Positions 1 through 8,168 of a DNA stretch of 64,000 bases are shown one piece after another. The stretch spans positions 124,001 to 188,000 of the forward strand of contig NZ_CP043633.1 in the NCBI RefSeq assembly GCF_012974865.1, written 5' to 3'. Position numbers and translations under genes: made by a program. Every line of letters begins with the position of its first letter. Within the stretch, counting starts at the first letter, position 1. Below the pieces are notes generated by a model. It searched no databases. It worked only from the letters and a program-made list of their open reading frames with translations, and was not told the origin of the DNA. The stretch is from Nonlabens sp. Ci31. GTDB lineage: Bacteria; Bacteroidota; Bacteroidia; Flavobacteriales; Flavobacteriaceae.

Positions 1-257
1 ACCCTTTGCGTTTGCAGCAAAGCTGCCAAACTTTTTCCCTTCAACTGAACGGAAAGGCTGTTGTTGTGCGATTCACATAGGTCCAGAATTAAACCTACAG
101 CTGCTGCATCTAATGGGAATAGTCGGGCATTTAAAAAAGCTTTTGTACATCTACCAAGACTGTACCTCCATAAAACTAAAAGCTTTCCCCTTATAAAATA
201 AGGGGAACATTTCATTCGTGTACGAATGAAATAAGGGGTTACACGGTGCGAGAAGCT
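1..257. repeat. Direct repeat, copy 1 of a ~250-bp segment
   Basis: Bases 1-249 match 301-549 with a period of exactly 300 and almost no differences (one is near base 38). The match continues weakly to about 257. It may extend left of the window. The segment ends in a near-palindrome around 212-231 (ttcattcg, 4-base loop, cgaatgaa) flanked by aagggg tracts. I recognise no protein or RNA family in it. Confidence 0.85.
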
Positions 258-300
258 CTCTATACCTGTAGCTCTGCTCGCAATTCCAACATCACCTCAA

Positions 301-557
301 ACCCTTTGCGTTTGCAGCAAAGCTGCCAAACTTTTTTCCTTCAACTGAACGGAAAGGCTGTTGTTGTGCGATTCACATAGGTCCAGAATTAAACCTACAG
401 CTGCTGCATCTAATGGGAATAGTCGGGCATTTAAAAAAGCTTTTGTACATCTACCAAGACTGTACCTCCATAAAACTAAAAGCTTTCCCCTTATAAAATA
501 AGGGGAACATTTCATTCGTGTACGAATGAAATAAGGGGTTACACGGTGCTGGAAGCT
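301..557. repeat. Direct repeat, copy 2 of the ~250-bp segment
   Basis: Second copy of the segment at 1-257. The minus strand is open for 72 codons (515 to 297), but the peptide resembles nothing I know and the first copy has the same open frame, so I do not call a gene. A shorter related stretch (gtacctcc followed by aaaactaaaagc and ttccccttataaa) recurs at about 974-1012. Confidence 0.85.
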
Positions 558-560
558 ACC

Positions 561-935
561 TCAAGAGCTTTTCTCCTTCACTACATCTCTTATCCATTCA
601 AAAATATGTTCCAGATTCTCAAAGACCATTTTATTCTCAAATCTAAGAATAGTAAAACCCAACTCTACTAGCTCTTGCTCCCTCATTTCATCTCTTTGCT
701 GCGCTTCTGGATGCTTATGAATTTCTCCATCTAGTTCAATGATTAAGCCTATAGATGCACAATAAAAATCGACAATATAATTACGAATAGAATGTTGCCT
801 TTGAAAACGCAAACCGCCGAGTTGTTTTGATTTGAGGTGAGACCACAAATACTTTTCTGCCGGAGTGCTATTGTTACGCAGTTTTCTTCGGTAGTATTCT
901 AAATACTTTTTGGTATGGATTTGTTTTTTATTCAA
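561..935 (-). CDS. DUF559 domain protein (endonuclease-like)
   Basis: A 124-residue protein that is essentially one DUF559 domain, a restriction-endonuclase-like fold related to very-short-patch repair (Vsr) nucleases. Visible family marks are the N-terminal NSTPAEKYLW segment (residues 22-31), FQRQHSIRNYIVDFYC (44-59) with the conserved Asp56, and IIELDGEIH (65-73) with Glu67 and Asp69 as likely metal ligands. The full family length is present, so the gene looks intact. It stands alone between two repeat-rich spacers, typical for these scattered genes. The DNA substrate is unknown; nuclease activity is inferred from the family only. Confidence 0.85.
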   Translation of the reverse strand: MNKKQIHTKKYLEYYRRKLRNNSTPAEKYLWSHLKSKQLGGLRFQRQHSIRNYIVDFYCASIGLIIELDGEIHKHPEAQQRDEMREQELVELGFTILRFENKMVFENLEHIFEWIRDVVKEKSS

Positions 936-1082
936 GTTAGGAAGATAACAAAAAGCATTTCTATATCTAACAACCTAGTACCTCCACAAAACTAAAAGCG
1001 TTCCCCTTATAAATCTTGCTTCCGACGAGCGACCAAAGTAGTGAGAGGAACGCACACTGCACACCAAGACTTAGGCTAAAAC
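936..1082. repeat. Spacer with a partial third copy of the left-edge repeat
   Basis: Bases about 974-1012 resemble 174-205 and 474-505 (gtacctcc, then aaaactaaaag and ttccccttata). The remainder shows no gene. Confidence 0.45.
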
Positions 1083-2393
1083 CTACTTATCCTCCACAGG
1101 CTCTGCAAAGAGGTCAAAATCTTCTGCTTCTGTGATCACTACATTCACAAAAGAACCTACCGATAAATAATGCTTATCTGCATCGATCAACACTTCGTTA
1201 TCTACATCTGGACTGTCAAATTCGCTACGGCCTACAAAATGATTTCCGCGTTTGCGATCGATCATTACTCTAAATTCTTTACCTATCTTCTGCTGATTCA
1301 GTTCCCACGAGATTTGAGATTGGATCTCCATGATCTCGTTAGCACGTTCTTGCTTTACATCTGCAGGAACATCATCTTCTAGCTTGTAAGCATGTGTATT
1401 TTCTTCGTGAGAGTAGGTAAAACATCCCATACGTTCAAAACGTTGGTCACTTACCCATTGCTTTAAAATCTCAAAATCTTCTTCTGTCTCTCCAGGATAA
1501 CCTACGATCAATGTGGTACGTATCGCCATTTCTGGAACCAACGTTCTGAATTTTTCTAGAAGTGCATTCGTTTTTTCAAAAGTGGTTCCACGACGCATGG
1601 ATTTCAATACAGGCGTAGAAATATGTTGTAGCGGGATATCTAGGTAATTACACACCTTAGGCTCGCTTTTCATGACGTCTAAAACATCCAGTGGAAAACC
1701 AGTTGGGAACGCATAATGCATACGTATCCATTCGATTCCTTCTACTTTTGCTAGCTCCCTTAATAATTCGGCTAGTCTTCTTTCTTTATACAAATCAAGA
1801 CCGTAATAGGTCAAATCTTGAGCAATGAGTATCAATTCTTTTACCCCTTTTGCCGCAAGCTTTTCAGCCTCGATAATAAGGTTTTCAATAGGGGTGCTTT
1901 TATGTCCACCACGCATTAATGGAATTGCACAAAAAGAACATGGTCGGTCACAACCTTCCGCTATTTTAAAATACGCGTAATTTTTTGGTGTGGTCGTTAC
2001 TCGTTCCCCTATCAGTTCGTGCTTGTAATCGGCACCTAGTGCTTTAAGAAGTGATGGCAATTCTGTGGTTCCAAAATACTGGTCCACATCTGGAATTTCT
2101 TTTTGGAGATCTGGCTTATAACGCTCCGATAAACATCCAGATACAAACACCTGATCTACCTCGCCTCTTTGCTTACGTTCTACAAAATCAAGAATGGTAT
2201 TGACGGATTCTTCCTTAGCATTATCAATAAAACCACAGGTATTGATCACTACAATATTTCCTTCTTCTTCATGCACTACATCTTTACCACTGGCTCTCAA
2301 TTGACCCATCAGCACTTCACTATCGTACACATTCTTAGAACAACCCAAAGTAATTACGTTGATCCTGTTCTTTTTTCTAGTTTTTGTTCTCAT
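1083..2393 (-). CDS. rimO: Ribosomal protein S12 methylthiotransferase RimO
   Basis: Radical-SAM/iron-sulfur enzyme that adds a methylthio group to an aspartate of ribosomal protein S12. The N-terminal methylthiotransferase domain carries Cys18, Cys53 and Cys87; the radical-SAM cluster is Cys148-x3-Cys152-x2-Cys155 (CDRPCSFCAIP). A TRAM RNA-binding domain closes the protein (about 365-436). I start at the Met of MRTKTRKKN (2393), giving 436 residues. The upstream in-frame ATG at 2405 lies inside a TAAATTTG -7 promoter box at 2403-2410, so it cannot be the start if that promoter is used; the mRNA would then have almost no leader. Confidence 0.95.
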   Translation of the reverse strand: MRTKTRKKNRINVITLGCSKNVYDSEVLMGQLRASGKDVVHEEEGNIVVINTCGFIDNAKEESVNTILDFVERKQRGEVDQVFVSGCLSERYKPDLQKEIPDVDQYFGTTELPSLLKALGADYKHELIGERVTTTPKNYAYFKIAEGCDRPCSFCAIPLMRGGHKSTPIENLIIEAEKLAAKGVKELILIAQDLTYYGLDLYKERRLAELLRELAKVEGIEWIRMHYAFPTGFPLDVLDVMKSEPKVCNYLDIPLQHISTPVLKSMRRGTTFEKTNALLEKFRTLVPEMAIRTTLIVGYPGETEEDFEILKQWVSDQRFERMGCFTYSHEENTHAYKLEDDVPADVKQERANEIMEIQSQISWELNQQKIGKEFRVMIDRKRGNHFVGRSEFDSPDVDNEVLIDADKHYLSVGSFVNVVITEAEDFDLFAEPVEDK

Positions 2394-2402
2394 AAGCGGC
2401 TG

Positions 2403-2410
2403 CAAATTTA
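2403..2410 (-). promoter_or_regulatory. Putative rimO -7 promoter box
   Basis: TAAATTTG on the minus strand fits the Bacteroidota TAnnTTTG consensus. It lies 10 bp upstream of the chosen rimO ATG. No convincing -33 TTG was picked out. Confidence 0.45.
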
Positions 2411-2457
2411 CGACTTAGCCGTGGTTTATTGTTGTTTTTAACAGGCTTTCTGTTTTC

Positions 2458-2574
2458 TTAAGAAAATGGAAGTTGATCAGGAAGCAGCTCCGAGCGAAAG
2501 CGGACTTCTCCAAAATCCTTGTCGGCAGTTTTAAAAACAAAAGCCCCCTTAAAATCAAAGCTGCTGGAAGGATT
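2458..2574 (-). pseudogene. Possible 3' fragment of a lost gene
   Basis: Open stretch bounded upstream by an in-frame TAA (2575-2577) and ending in TAA at 2458-2460. Its 38-residue translation (with FDFKGAFVFKTADKDF and LPDQLPFS) reads like a genuine protein C-terminus, but there is no start codon and no N-terminal part. I cannot assign a family. It sits at the edge of a locus full of gene remnants, so a decayed gene is plausible; a chance open frame is the alternative. Confidence 0.3.
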
Positions 2575-2589
2575 TTAAACAATCAACCA

Positions 2590-2677
2590 AGTACCTCCTT
2601 CCCTCATCCAAAAGTGCTTTTCCCTCTACAAAGCTTTTTATTTTTCTGAATACCTATTATGTTTGAACAACCAATAG
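2590..2677 (+). repeat. 88-bp direct repeat, copy 1 (promoter region of the next gene)
   Basis: Bases 2590-2677 are identical to 3792-3879. Here the repeat ends 4 bp before the ATG at 2682, so it is the promoter/leader region of that gene. It contains tacctattatgtttgaacaa, with a TTTG-containing promoter-like element. Confidence 0.85.
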
Positions 2678-2681
2678 TTTT

Positions 2682-3548
2682 ATGAAATCACTTCTGCTCC
2701 TATGCATACTTTCCACAAGTTCTTTTTGCTTTGGGCAACGAGCTATTACTGGAACTGTTAGTGATGTTGACAGTGGTCTTTTTGACGCAATAGTTTTAGT
2801 TAAGGGAACTGTTATAAATTCAAGCACAGATTTTGACGGTAATTATGCTATAGCAGCTAAAACTGGAGATGTTTTGATTTTTTCCTATCCTGGATATGAT
2901 ACTCAAGAAATTGTAGTTGGAGATCAATCAGTAATTAATGTAAAACTAACAACAGAGTTGACTTTAGTTTTTACTGTAACTCATTACTATGATAAAAAGT
3001 TTGAAATAGAAAATGAATATGGATTTAATTATCAGACCTATGGGCTAGGAATAATGAAGGAATTCAATTACCCTTTAGATTTTGAGGTTAGAACTTTTTT
3101 AGGTTCTAATTTTATGGGGAATAAAAAGTTTGAATTTACGATTGACAAACCCATACCAATTACTGACTTTTATTTAAATGTTGGTTTTATTCATCAGCAA
3201 GTCGATTTTGAATCAAGTCATTTTAAAAAAAATCAACTTTTTTTAAAAAAGAATTTTGGAGCAGATAGAAATCCTTTTCAGCACATTGCAATAGTATTAG
3301 GACACTTAAAATTTCAAACTCAAAACTATAATGAAGAGAATCTAGGCTTGGGCTTTCATTTAAGGAAAAGAATTATAAATAACATCTATATCTCGTCTGA
3401 ATACACTTATTGGAATAGAGTTAATGAAATAAAATTACAAGGTGAATACTTGATTAAACATAATTGGATTGCTAGTTTTAAATACCAACATGTTAATAAT
3501 TATGAAGAAATAAGTATAGGAATTTCACGTAGTTGGGGCTATTGGTAA
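2682..3548 (+). CDS. Secreted carboxypeptidase-regulatory-like domain protein
   Basis: 288 residues beginning with a signal peptide (MKSLLLLCILSTSSFCFGQ). Residues about 20-95 form a CarboxypepD_reg-like beta-sandwich of the kind at the N-terminus of SusC proteins (ITGTVSDVDSGLFDAIVLVKG, then STDFDGNY and LIFSYPGYDTQEIVV). The remainder is rich in alternating beta strands ending in an aromatic residue (SRSWGYW), suggesting outer-membrane strands rather than a plug domain; it is far too short to be a TonB receptor. The neighbouring remnant at 3883-4032 is a decayed paralogue of its C-terminus. The ligand is unknown. Confidence 0.65.
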   Translation: MKSLLLLCILSTSSFCFGQRAITGTVSDVDSGLFDAIVLVKGTVINSSTDFDGNYAIAAKTGDVLIFSYPGYDTQEIVVGDQSVINVKLTTELTLVFTVTHYYDKKFEIENEYGFNYQTYGLGIMKEFNYPLDFEVRTFLGSNFMGNKKFEFTIDKPIPITDFYLNVGFIHQQVDFESSHFKKNQLFLKKNFGADRNPFQHIAIVLGHLKFQTQNYNEENLGLGFHLRKRIINNIYISSEYTYWNRVNEIKLQGEYLIKHNWIASFKYQHVNNYEEISIGISRSWGYW

Positions 3549-3583
3549 TGAATATACGCAAATCAAAATAGAATAAAACTTCT

Positions 3584-3792
3584 ACTTCTAAAACTCCTAA
3601 AATCCTCCCGGACAACGGCTTTAACTTTTACTTTCTGGATTGATGATCCATAGTTTTAACATCTCGACACTGAACCAAACATGCCAAAGAAAAATACTTG
3701 GCATGTTGATTGCTAAAACTCCTAAAACCCCCCTTGACACCAGCTTTTACTTCCACGGGTAAATGGTTTTCTGCTGGAGGAATAGGACATGA
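3584..3792 (-). pseudogene. Two decayed copies of the DUF1684 C-terminus
   Basis: On the minus strand 3711-3792 encodes SCPIPPAENHLPVEVKAGVKGGFRSF, shown here split as SCPIPPAENHLP and VEVKAGVKGGFRSF, nearly the C-terminus of the DUF1684 protein at 5285-5896. A shorter, more degraded copy lies at about 3584-3630. Neither has the upstream two-thirds of the gene. They look like leftovers of tandem duplication followed by deletion. Confidence 0.6.
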
Positions 3793-3879
3793 GTACCTCC
3801 TTCCCTCATCCAAAAGTGCTTTTCCCTCTACAAAGCTTTTTATTTTTCTGAATACCTATTATGTTTGAACAACCAATAG
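3792..3879 (+). repeat. 88-bp direct repeat, copy 2
   Basis: Identical to 2590-2677 but not followed by a start codon; it now precedes the gene remnant at 3883-4032. This supports duplication of promoter plus gene, followed by loss of the gene body. Confidence 0.85.
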
Positions 3880-3882
3880 ATT

Positions 3883-4032
3883 TAAGTTAGCTTCATCCCC
3901 TGGCAAGATTTTAACAAATTCAATACTCACCTCTCCTATGACTGGTATAGTTGGAATGCTGCTCTGGGTTACCAGCATCTCGCCAGCTATGAAGAATTTC
4001 AAATAGGTGTAGGGTATAGTTTTTATTTATAA
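3883..4032 (+). pseudogene. Remnant of a paralogue of the 2682-3548 gene (C-terminus only)
   Basis: The frame ending in TAA at 4030-4032 encodes a tail with NAALGYQHLASYEEFQIGVG, matching IASFKYQHVNNYEEISIGIS at the end of the 2682-3548 product in pattern. There is no start codon and most of the protein is missing. Together with copy 2 of the 88-bp repeat just upstream, it marks an internally deleted duplicate. Confidence 0.6.
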
Positions 4033-4079
4033 ATAAATTTATTGGAAAAAGTACGTTCTTTACACACCAAAAAAACATT

Positions 4080-5288
4080 ATGACCATTAAACAATTTCAT
4101 TATTTCACTCTTGCATTCTTATTTACAATTACCTTAGGATACAGCCAATCTAAAATTAATGCTTATCTCATAGATTCCAACGGAGTTAAAAAGCAAATTT
4201 TCTTGCCTTCTCAAAAAGTTATTTTGGATAAAGAAAATGTAATACAGTATTACGACAATTCAGAATCTAAAAGTCTAATAGTGGCGACTTCTATGGACAT
4301 TAAAGAAATAGGGTATAGCGATGGAAGCTTGGTCATTGTAAGCGAGAAAATAAAAGAGATCCATTCTGATCAAAATATATTCCTTAGAAAGTTATCTGTT
4401 GGTTTTATTGAAATATTGCAATACTCTGATGAAGCGCAATCCTATTACATTGTAAAACGGGATGGGTCAGTTGAAGATGTATTGAGAATAGCATCTACAG
4501 AGAAAAGTAATGAGAAATCATTTAAAGAAGTATTGTTTGTAAAGTACAATCCTAATAATACAGATAAAAAGTCCTATCAAAAACTATCATTTGACGAGGA
4601 AGGGATCACTGAATATTTCCTTAACAACTACACTGAGGAGCCTATAGAAATCCTCTCTCAAGAAAAGAAAGTAAAATCATGGAACTACAGTGGTTTTGCT
4701 GGTTATTCTATAGGAAGCGCAGAATTTAATTCTGGAGAAAGCGGTGGCTCAAAAACCCCTTTGAATGGATTTCACTTTAATGCGAGAGCAGAAAAGAATT
4801 TAGATAGAATAACAAATCTAGTAACAGCATTTGGAGGGATGAAATATTACTCGTTGAGTGGTGACAATGAATTTACACTAAATCAGCAATCCTCTGTCAA
4901 CCGAACAGAAACAAATGCAGAAGTTGAAATGAAATACCTATCCTTTGAGCTAGGGGTTAAATACAACATTCATATCAATTATAATTTTACTATAAGCCCA
5001 TTGTTATCCTTTGAAAAAAGTATTGGAAATTCCAATAATGATATTGTATTTTTTGATTTAGAAAATGGCGAGCGCATCACGAGCGCTTCCAATTTCCCAA
5101 AAGATCTAGATAATATTCATATTGGTGTTGAAGTAGCAGTTAAAAGAAATTTTCTTCTAAGAGTTAGTTATTCTTCATTTATAAGCCAGGAAAAAGTGGT
5201 GAACTTTATAAACTCAGGTAGTACTTTAGAAAACACATCAAAATTATCTTTCAGTAAATTAGATCTATCCTTTGGGTATCGATTCTAA
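4080..5288 (+). CDS. Outer-membrane beta-barrel-like secreted protein
   Basis: 402 residues with a signal peptide (MTIKQFHYFTLAFLFTITLGYSQ). Residues about 25-195 are a soluble region of unknown fold. From about 205 on, alternating strands (AGYSIGSAEFNSG, YLSFELGVKYNIHINYNFTI, SKLDLSFGYRF) end in Phe, the pattern of an OmpA/OmpW-like 8-strand barrel. No family recognised with confidence. Its stop codon overlaps by 4 bp the stop of the convergent DUF1684 gene, and the cluster of surface-protein duplicates lies just upstream. Confidence 0.65.
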   Translation: MTIKQFHYFTLAFLFTITLGYSQSKINAYLIDSNGVKKQIFLPSQKVILDKENVIQYYDNSESKSLIVATSMDIKEIGYSDGSLVIVSEKIKEIHSDQNIFLRKLSVGFIEILQYSDEAQSYYIVKRDGSVEDVLRIASTEKSNEKSFKEVLFVKYNPNNTDKKSYQKLSFDEEGITEYFLNNYTEEPIEILSQEKKVKSWNYSGFAGYSIGSAEFNSGESGGSKTPLNGFHFNARAEKNLDRITNLVTAFGGMKYYSLSGDNEFTLNQQSSVNRTETNAEVEMKYLSFELGVKYNIHINYNFTISPLLSFEKSIGNSNNDIVFFDLENGERITSASNFPKDLDNIHIGVEVAVKRNFLLRVSYSSFISQEKVVNFINSGSTLENTSKLSFSKLDLSFGYRF

Positions 5289-5896
5289 AACTTCCTAAAA
5301 CTCCTAAAACCCTCCTTGACACCAGCAGTAACTTTTACAGGTAAGTGGTTTTCTACTGGAGGAATAGGACAAGAAAATCTCTTACTGTAAGCGCAATAAG
5401 GATTATAAGTATTATTAAAGTTGAGCATTACTGTCTCTCCTAGCGGTGCTCTTAATTCCATATAACGACCTACTTTATAAGAGCCTTTTCCATTGGTCTG
5501 ATCAGTAAAATAAACCGATAAATAATTGTAATATTCTGGATCGTCTTTTAAACTAGGACTCGATAAAACAAGTAGTTTGCATTTCTTGCCTTTTAAAGTA
5601 AAATGCAAATAACCGTATTTTACATAAGAGGCAATGCGCGTAGTTGAAGTTTCTAATTGCAGTTCTTCTGTATTATCCAGTGGTTCAAATCTGGCCTCTA
5701 CCACAAATTCTGGATCAAAATCGTAGAAATTCAAATAGCCAAAGTTTTTCTTTTCCCTTTCTGTTAAGACCTTGTTCTCTCCAGATTTGTACTCTAAAGA
5801 AAGTTCCTTTCGGTAGTCTGTGGATTCCTGCTTATCATCTTGAGCACATAAGCTAATACTAAAAGCAAGTACTAATAAAGTAAGTGTGTTTTTCAT
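5285..5896 (-). CDS. DUF1684 domain protein, secreted
   Basis: 203 residues when started at MKNTLTLLVLAFSISLCAQ (5896), which gives a clean signal peptide; the longer open frame to 5971 adds an unlikely leader. The family signature is clear: YRKELSLEYKSGENKVLT at the N-terminus, VYFTDQTNGKGSYKVGRYM in the middle, and LNFNNTYNPYCAY then FSCPIPPVENHLPV near the end. DUF1684 has no established biochemical role. The start is 4 bp beyond the stop of the upstream membrane-protein gene, so the two are probably co-transcribed. Fragments of its 3' end recur at 3584-3792. Confidence 0.85.
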   Translation of the reverse strand: MKNTLTLLVLAFSISLCAQDDKQESTDYRKELSLEYKSGENKVLTEREKKNFGYLNFYDFDPEFVVEARFEPLDNTEELQLETSTTRIASYVKYGYLHFTLKGKKCKLLVLSSPSLKDDPEYYNYLSVYFTDQTNGKGSYKVGRYMELRAPLGETVMLNFNNTYNPYCAYSKRFSCPIPPVENHLPVKVTAGVKEGFRSFRKF

Positions 5897-5900
5897 AGCA

Positions 5901-6230
5901 TTAAGAAGTAAGACTCCATACCCATAAGGCGATGTCATTGTAATAAAATCTAGCCATCGCAACAACAGCAACAGCGACTAAAGTAAGTGGCCAAAAGTAT
6001 TTTTTATACACCACACTAGCACCTGTAACTACAAATACTACAAGGTGTACCGCAGCCATAAAATACAATGGATCATATGCATTTTGAGGCGCCAGCGAAC
6101 TCTCTTCTAATGGATTGGTCAGCAACTGAAAGATAACTGTGCACATATAAAAAGCGGCGTAAATGACCACTATCTTAGTAGTTATCTGAAGGCTTCGATC
6201 GTTGAATAATGGTGGTCGTTCTTGTTCCAA
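5901..6230 (-). CDS. Small three-helix membrane protein, unknown
   Basis: 109 residues with a charged N-terminus and three hydrophobic helices at about 18-38, 56-75 and 79-97. No motif or family recognised. It lies 4 bp upstream of the DUF1684 gene in the same direction, indicating an operon. Confidence 0.7.
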   Translation of the reverse strand: MEQERPPLFNDRSLQITTKIVVIYAAFYMCTVIFQLLTNPLEESSLAPQNAYDPLYFMAAVHLVVFVVTGASVVYKKYFWPLTLVAVAVVAMARFYYNDIALWVWSLTS

Positions 6231-6346
6231 TTCTTTTTTTTAACTATTATTTATTCAGTCGTATCACAACCTGATCCTTTCTACAAATCTTAAAGAGATG
6301 AATACCTCGATCTGGGTCTGAAAAATAGAACCCTTAAAAGCTGTGA

Positions 6347-7945
6347 TTAGTTTTTGTAATTCTTTGGTAATACTCGGTGTTTTGTCGTTTTCTCATAAGC
6401 AGCAGCCCAGTTAAAAAGCAACTGATCTTCTTCCATAGGCGCGATAAAAGTAAGGCCATAAGGTTGTCCTTTGTCATCATAACCCATAGGAACAGTCATC
6501 GCAGGAAAGAAAGCTGCTGCGGCAGCTCCTGCAGTATAGTTATTGATAGAAATAAAACCCTGTAGGTCATGCTCCTTCATCAAATTGAAAAAATACGCTT
6601 GTGCAGTTGCTGTCATCTCCTTTTTAAATTCCCAAAAATCGGCATCAGAAATAGCAGGCTCATCAATAATCCCTTTAAAAAGATTCTGCCCGTAAGGCAT
6701 GGTTTTTAAAGAATCCTTTCTGTTCCATTCCATAACTTTAGCGACGTCCCACCCGCGGTATTTACTATTGGCCTGATCTGCAAAATAAGCTGGTAGGTCA
6801 TTTTTCATATCGGCATTGAGCAGTTTTAAAAAACCGTTTAATTGTGGTCTGGTATCGTCTATTTCAATAAGTACCGCTCCAGACTTTTCTAAATCCAGTA
6901 AAGCCTGCGCATACAAAGAGTTTTCTTTAAAAGAAGTCCATACCGCAAAGCGCACTCCTTTTAAACTGGCGGTTTCAAAACTATTAAAACCGTACTCATC
7001 AATCACTTCATAAGGCGCTCCTAATGCTTGTGCAAGAATGGCGTTGTCCATCACATTTTTGGTCATAGGTCCAGCAGTATCTAAATAACTGGAAATAGGC
7101 ACAATTCCAACACCGCTAAAAGTTCCTGTAGTAGGTTTATAACCGACCACACTATTTTGAGAAGATGGTGATAAAATAGAACCAGAAGTTTCCGTTCCTA
7201 TAGCAGCTACGGCAAAATTTGCCGCGACACTAACACCACTTCCACTGCTGGACCCGCCAGTATCTATAGATCTTCTTCCATAAGGATTTAAGGTCTGTCC
7301 ACCTACCGCGCTGTAACCACTAGGGCAATCTCCACAAAAGAAATAAGCCCATTCACTTAAATTGGCTTTTCCTAAAATAACCGCTCCTTGTTGTCTTAGA
7401 TTCTTAACGATTTGAGCATTTTGTGCCGTAGTGTTTTTTATCAATACAGCCGCACCAGCAGTGGTAGGCATATCTTTGGTATCGATATTATCTTTTAACA
7501 AAATAGGCATTCCTTTGATGGAGTAATAAGGAAGGTCCTCCCCATTTTTCTTTGCATAGGCCAAGTCTTGATCGGCGGCATCAGCTTGTTTTAAGGCATT
7601 GGGATTAATGGCAATCACAGAATTCAATGACTTAGGGTTTTCCCTGTCGTAGGTATAGATTCTTTTCAGGTAGAAAAGAGTCAGGTCCCGGTAGGAAAAT
7701 TGCCCACTAGCAATGGCTTCTTTAATTTCTGGAATACTCTTCTCTAGAACAAGGCTTTTAAGGTTATCGCTTTCGCGAAAGCTAATCACTTCATCCAACA
7801 AATCTCCAAAGATCTGATCCTTATCTATATATTTAGAATCCAGCACTTTGAATTCTCTAAAATCATTGCTTGAAGATGGCACCGATGTATCTGAAGACTT
7901 GCAGGCTAGAAATAGCAACGGCAAGAAGAAGAGGAATTTTTTCAT
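6347..7945 (-). CDS. Amidase-signature-family lipoprotein
   Basis: 532 residues. An N-terminal lipoprotein signal (LLFLAC, Cys15) places it in the envelope, unlike cytoplasmic GatA. The amidase-signature Ser-cisSer-Lys triad is visible: Lys151 in GMPILLKDNID, the Gly/Ser loop DTGGSSSGSG (228-237), and the nucleophile region GTETSGSILSP (Ser256). It should hydrolyse a carboxylic amide; the substrate cannot be read from sequence, but peptide or amino-acid amides are usual. The iterated palindrome sits at 7769-7782 and is read in frame as FRES (residues 57-60). Confidence 0.88.
   Translation of the reverse strand: MKKFLFFLPLLFLACKSSDTSVPSSSNDFREFKVLDSKYIDKDQIFGDLLDEVISFRESDNLKSLVLEKSIPEIKEAIASGQFSYRDLTLFYLKRIYTYDRENPKSLNSVIAINPNALKQADAADQDLAYAKKNGEDLPYYSIKGMPILLKDNIDTKDMPTTAGAAVLIKNTTAQNAQIVKNLRQQGAVILGKANLSEWAYFFCGDCPSGYSAVGGQTLNPYGRRSIDTGGSSSGSGVSVAANFAVAAIGTETSGSILSPSSQNSVVGYKPTTGTFSGVGIVPISSYLDTAGPMTKNVMDNAILAQALGAPYEVIDEYGFNSFETASLKGVRFAVWTSFKENSLYAQALLDLEKSGAVLIEIDDTRPQLNGFLKLLNADMKNDLPAYFADQANSKYRGWDVAKVMEWNRKDSLKTMPYGQNLFKGIIDEPAISDADFWEFKKEMTATAQAYFFNLMKEHDLQGFISINNYTAGAAAAAFFPAMTVPMGYDDKGQPYGLTFIAPMEEDQLLFNWAAAYEKTTKHRVLPKNYKN
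7769..7782. repeat. Iterated palindrome GCTTTCGCGAAAGC
   Basis: Perfect 14-bp copy inside the amidase gene, translated as S-FRES. Confidence 0.95.
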
Positions 7946-8168
7946 GAAATAAGTTTGCCTAAAAGTAAAACTCTTAGCTGTAAAACAAACTATTTAAGAG
8001 CGTTTTATAGGGTTCGTACGTGAAAAAGATACAAAACCGCTACGCTGTTTATAAAGGCTAAAACCAGATCTCCATTACGGAAAACAAAAGGAGCTCTAAC
8101 CATAGGAATAAGGGTTTCTCCTCTATACCTCAACAGAGATGCATCCTTTTATTTAGGAGTTCCTAATT

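Noticed and set aside
297..515. 72-codon open frame in the left-edge repeat
   Set aside because: The peptide resembles nothing known, and the same frame occurs in both repeat copies; repeat DNA is the simpler account.
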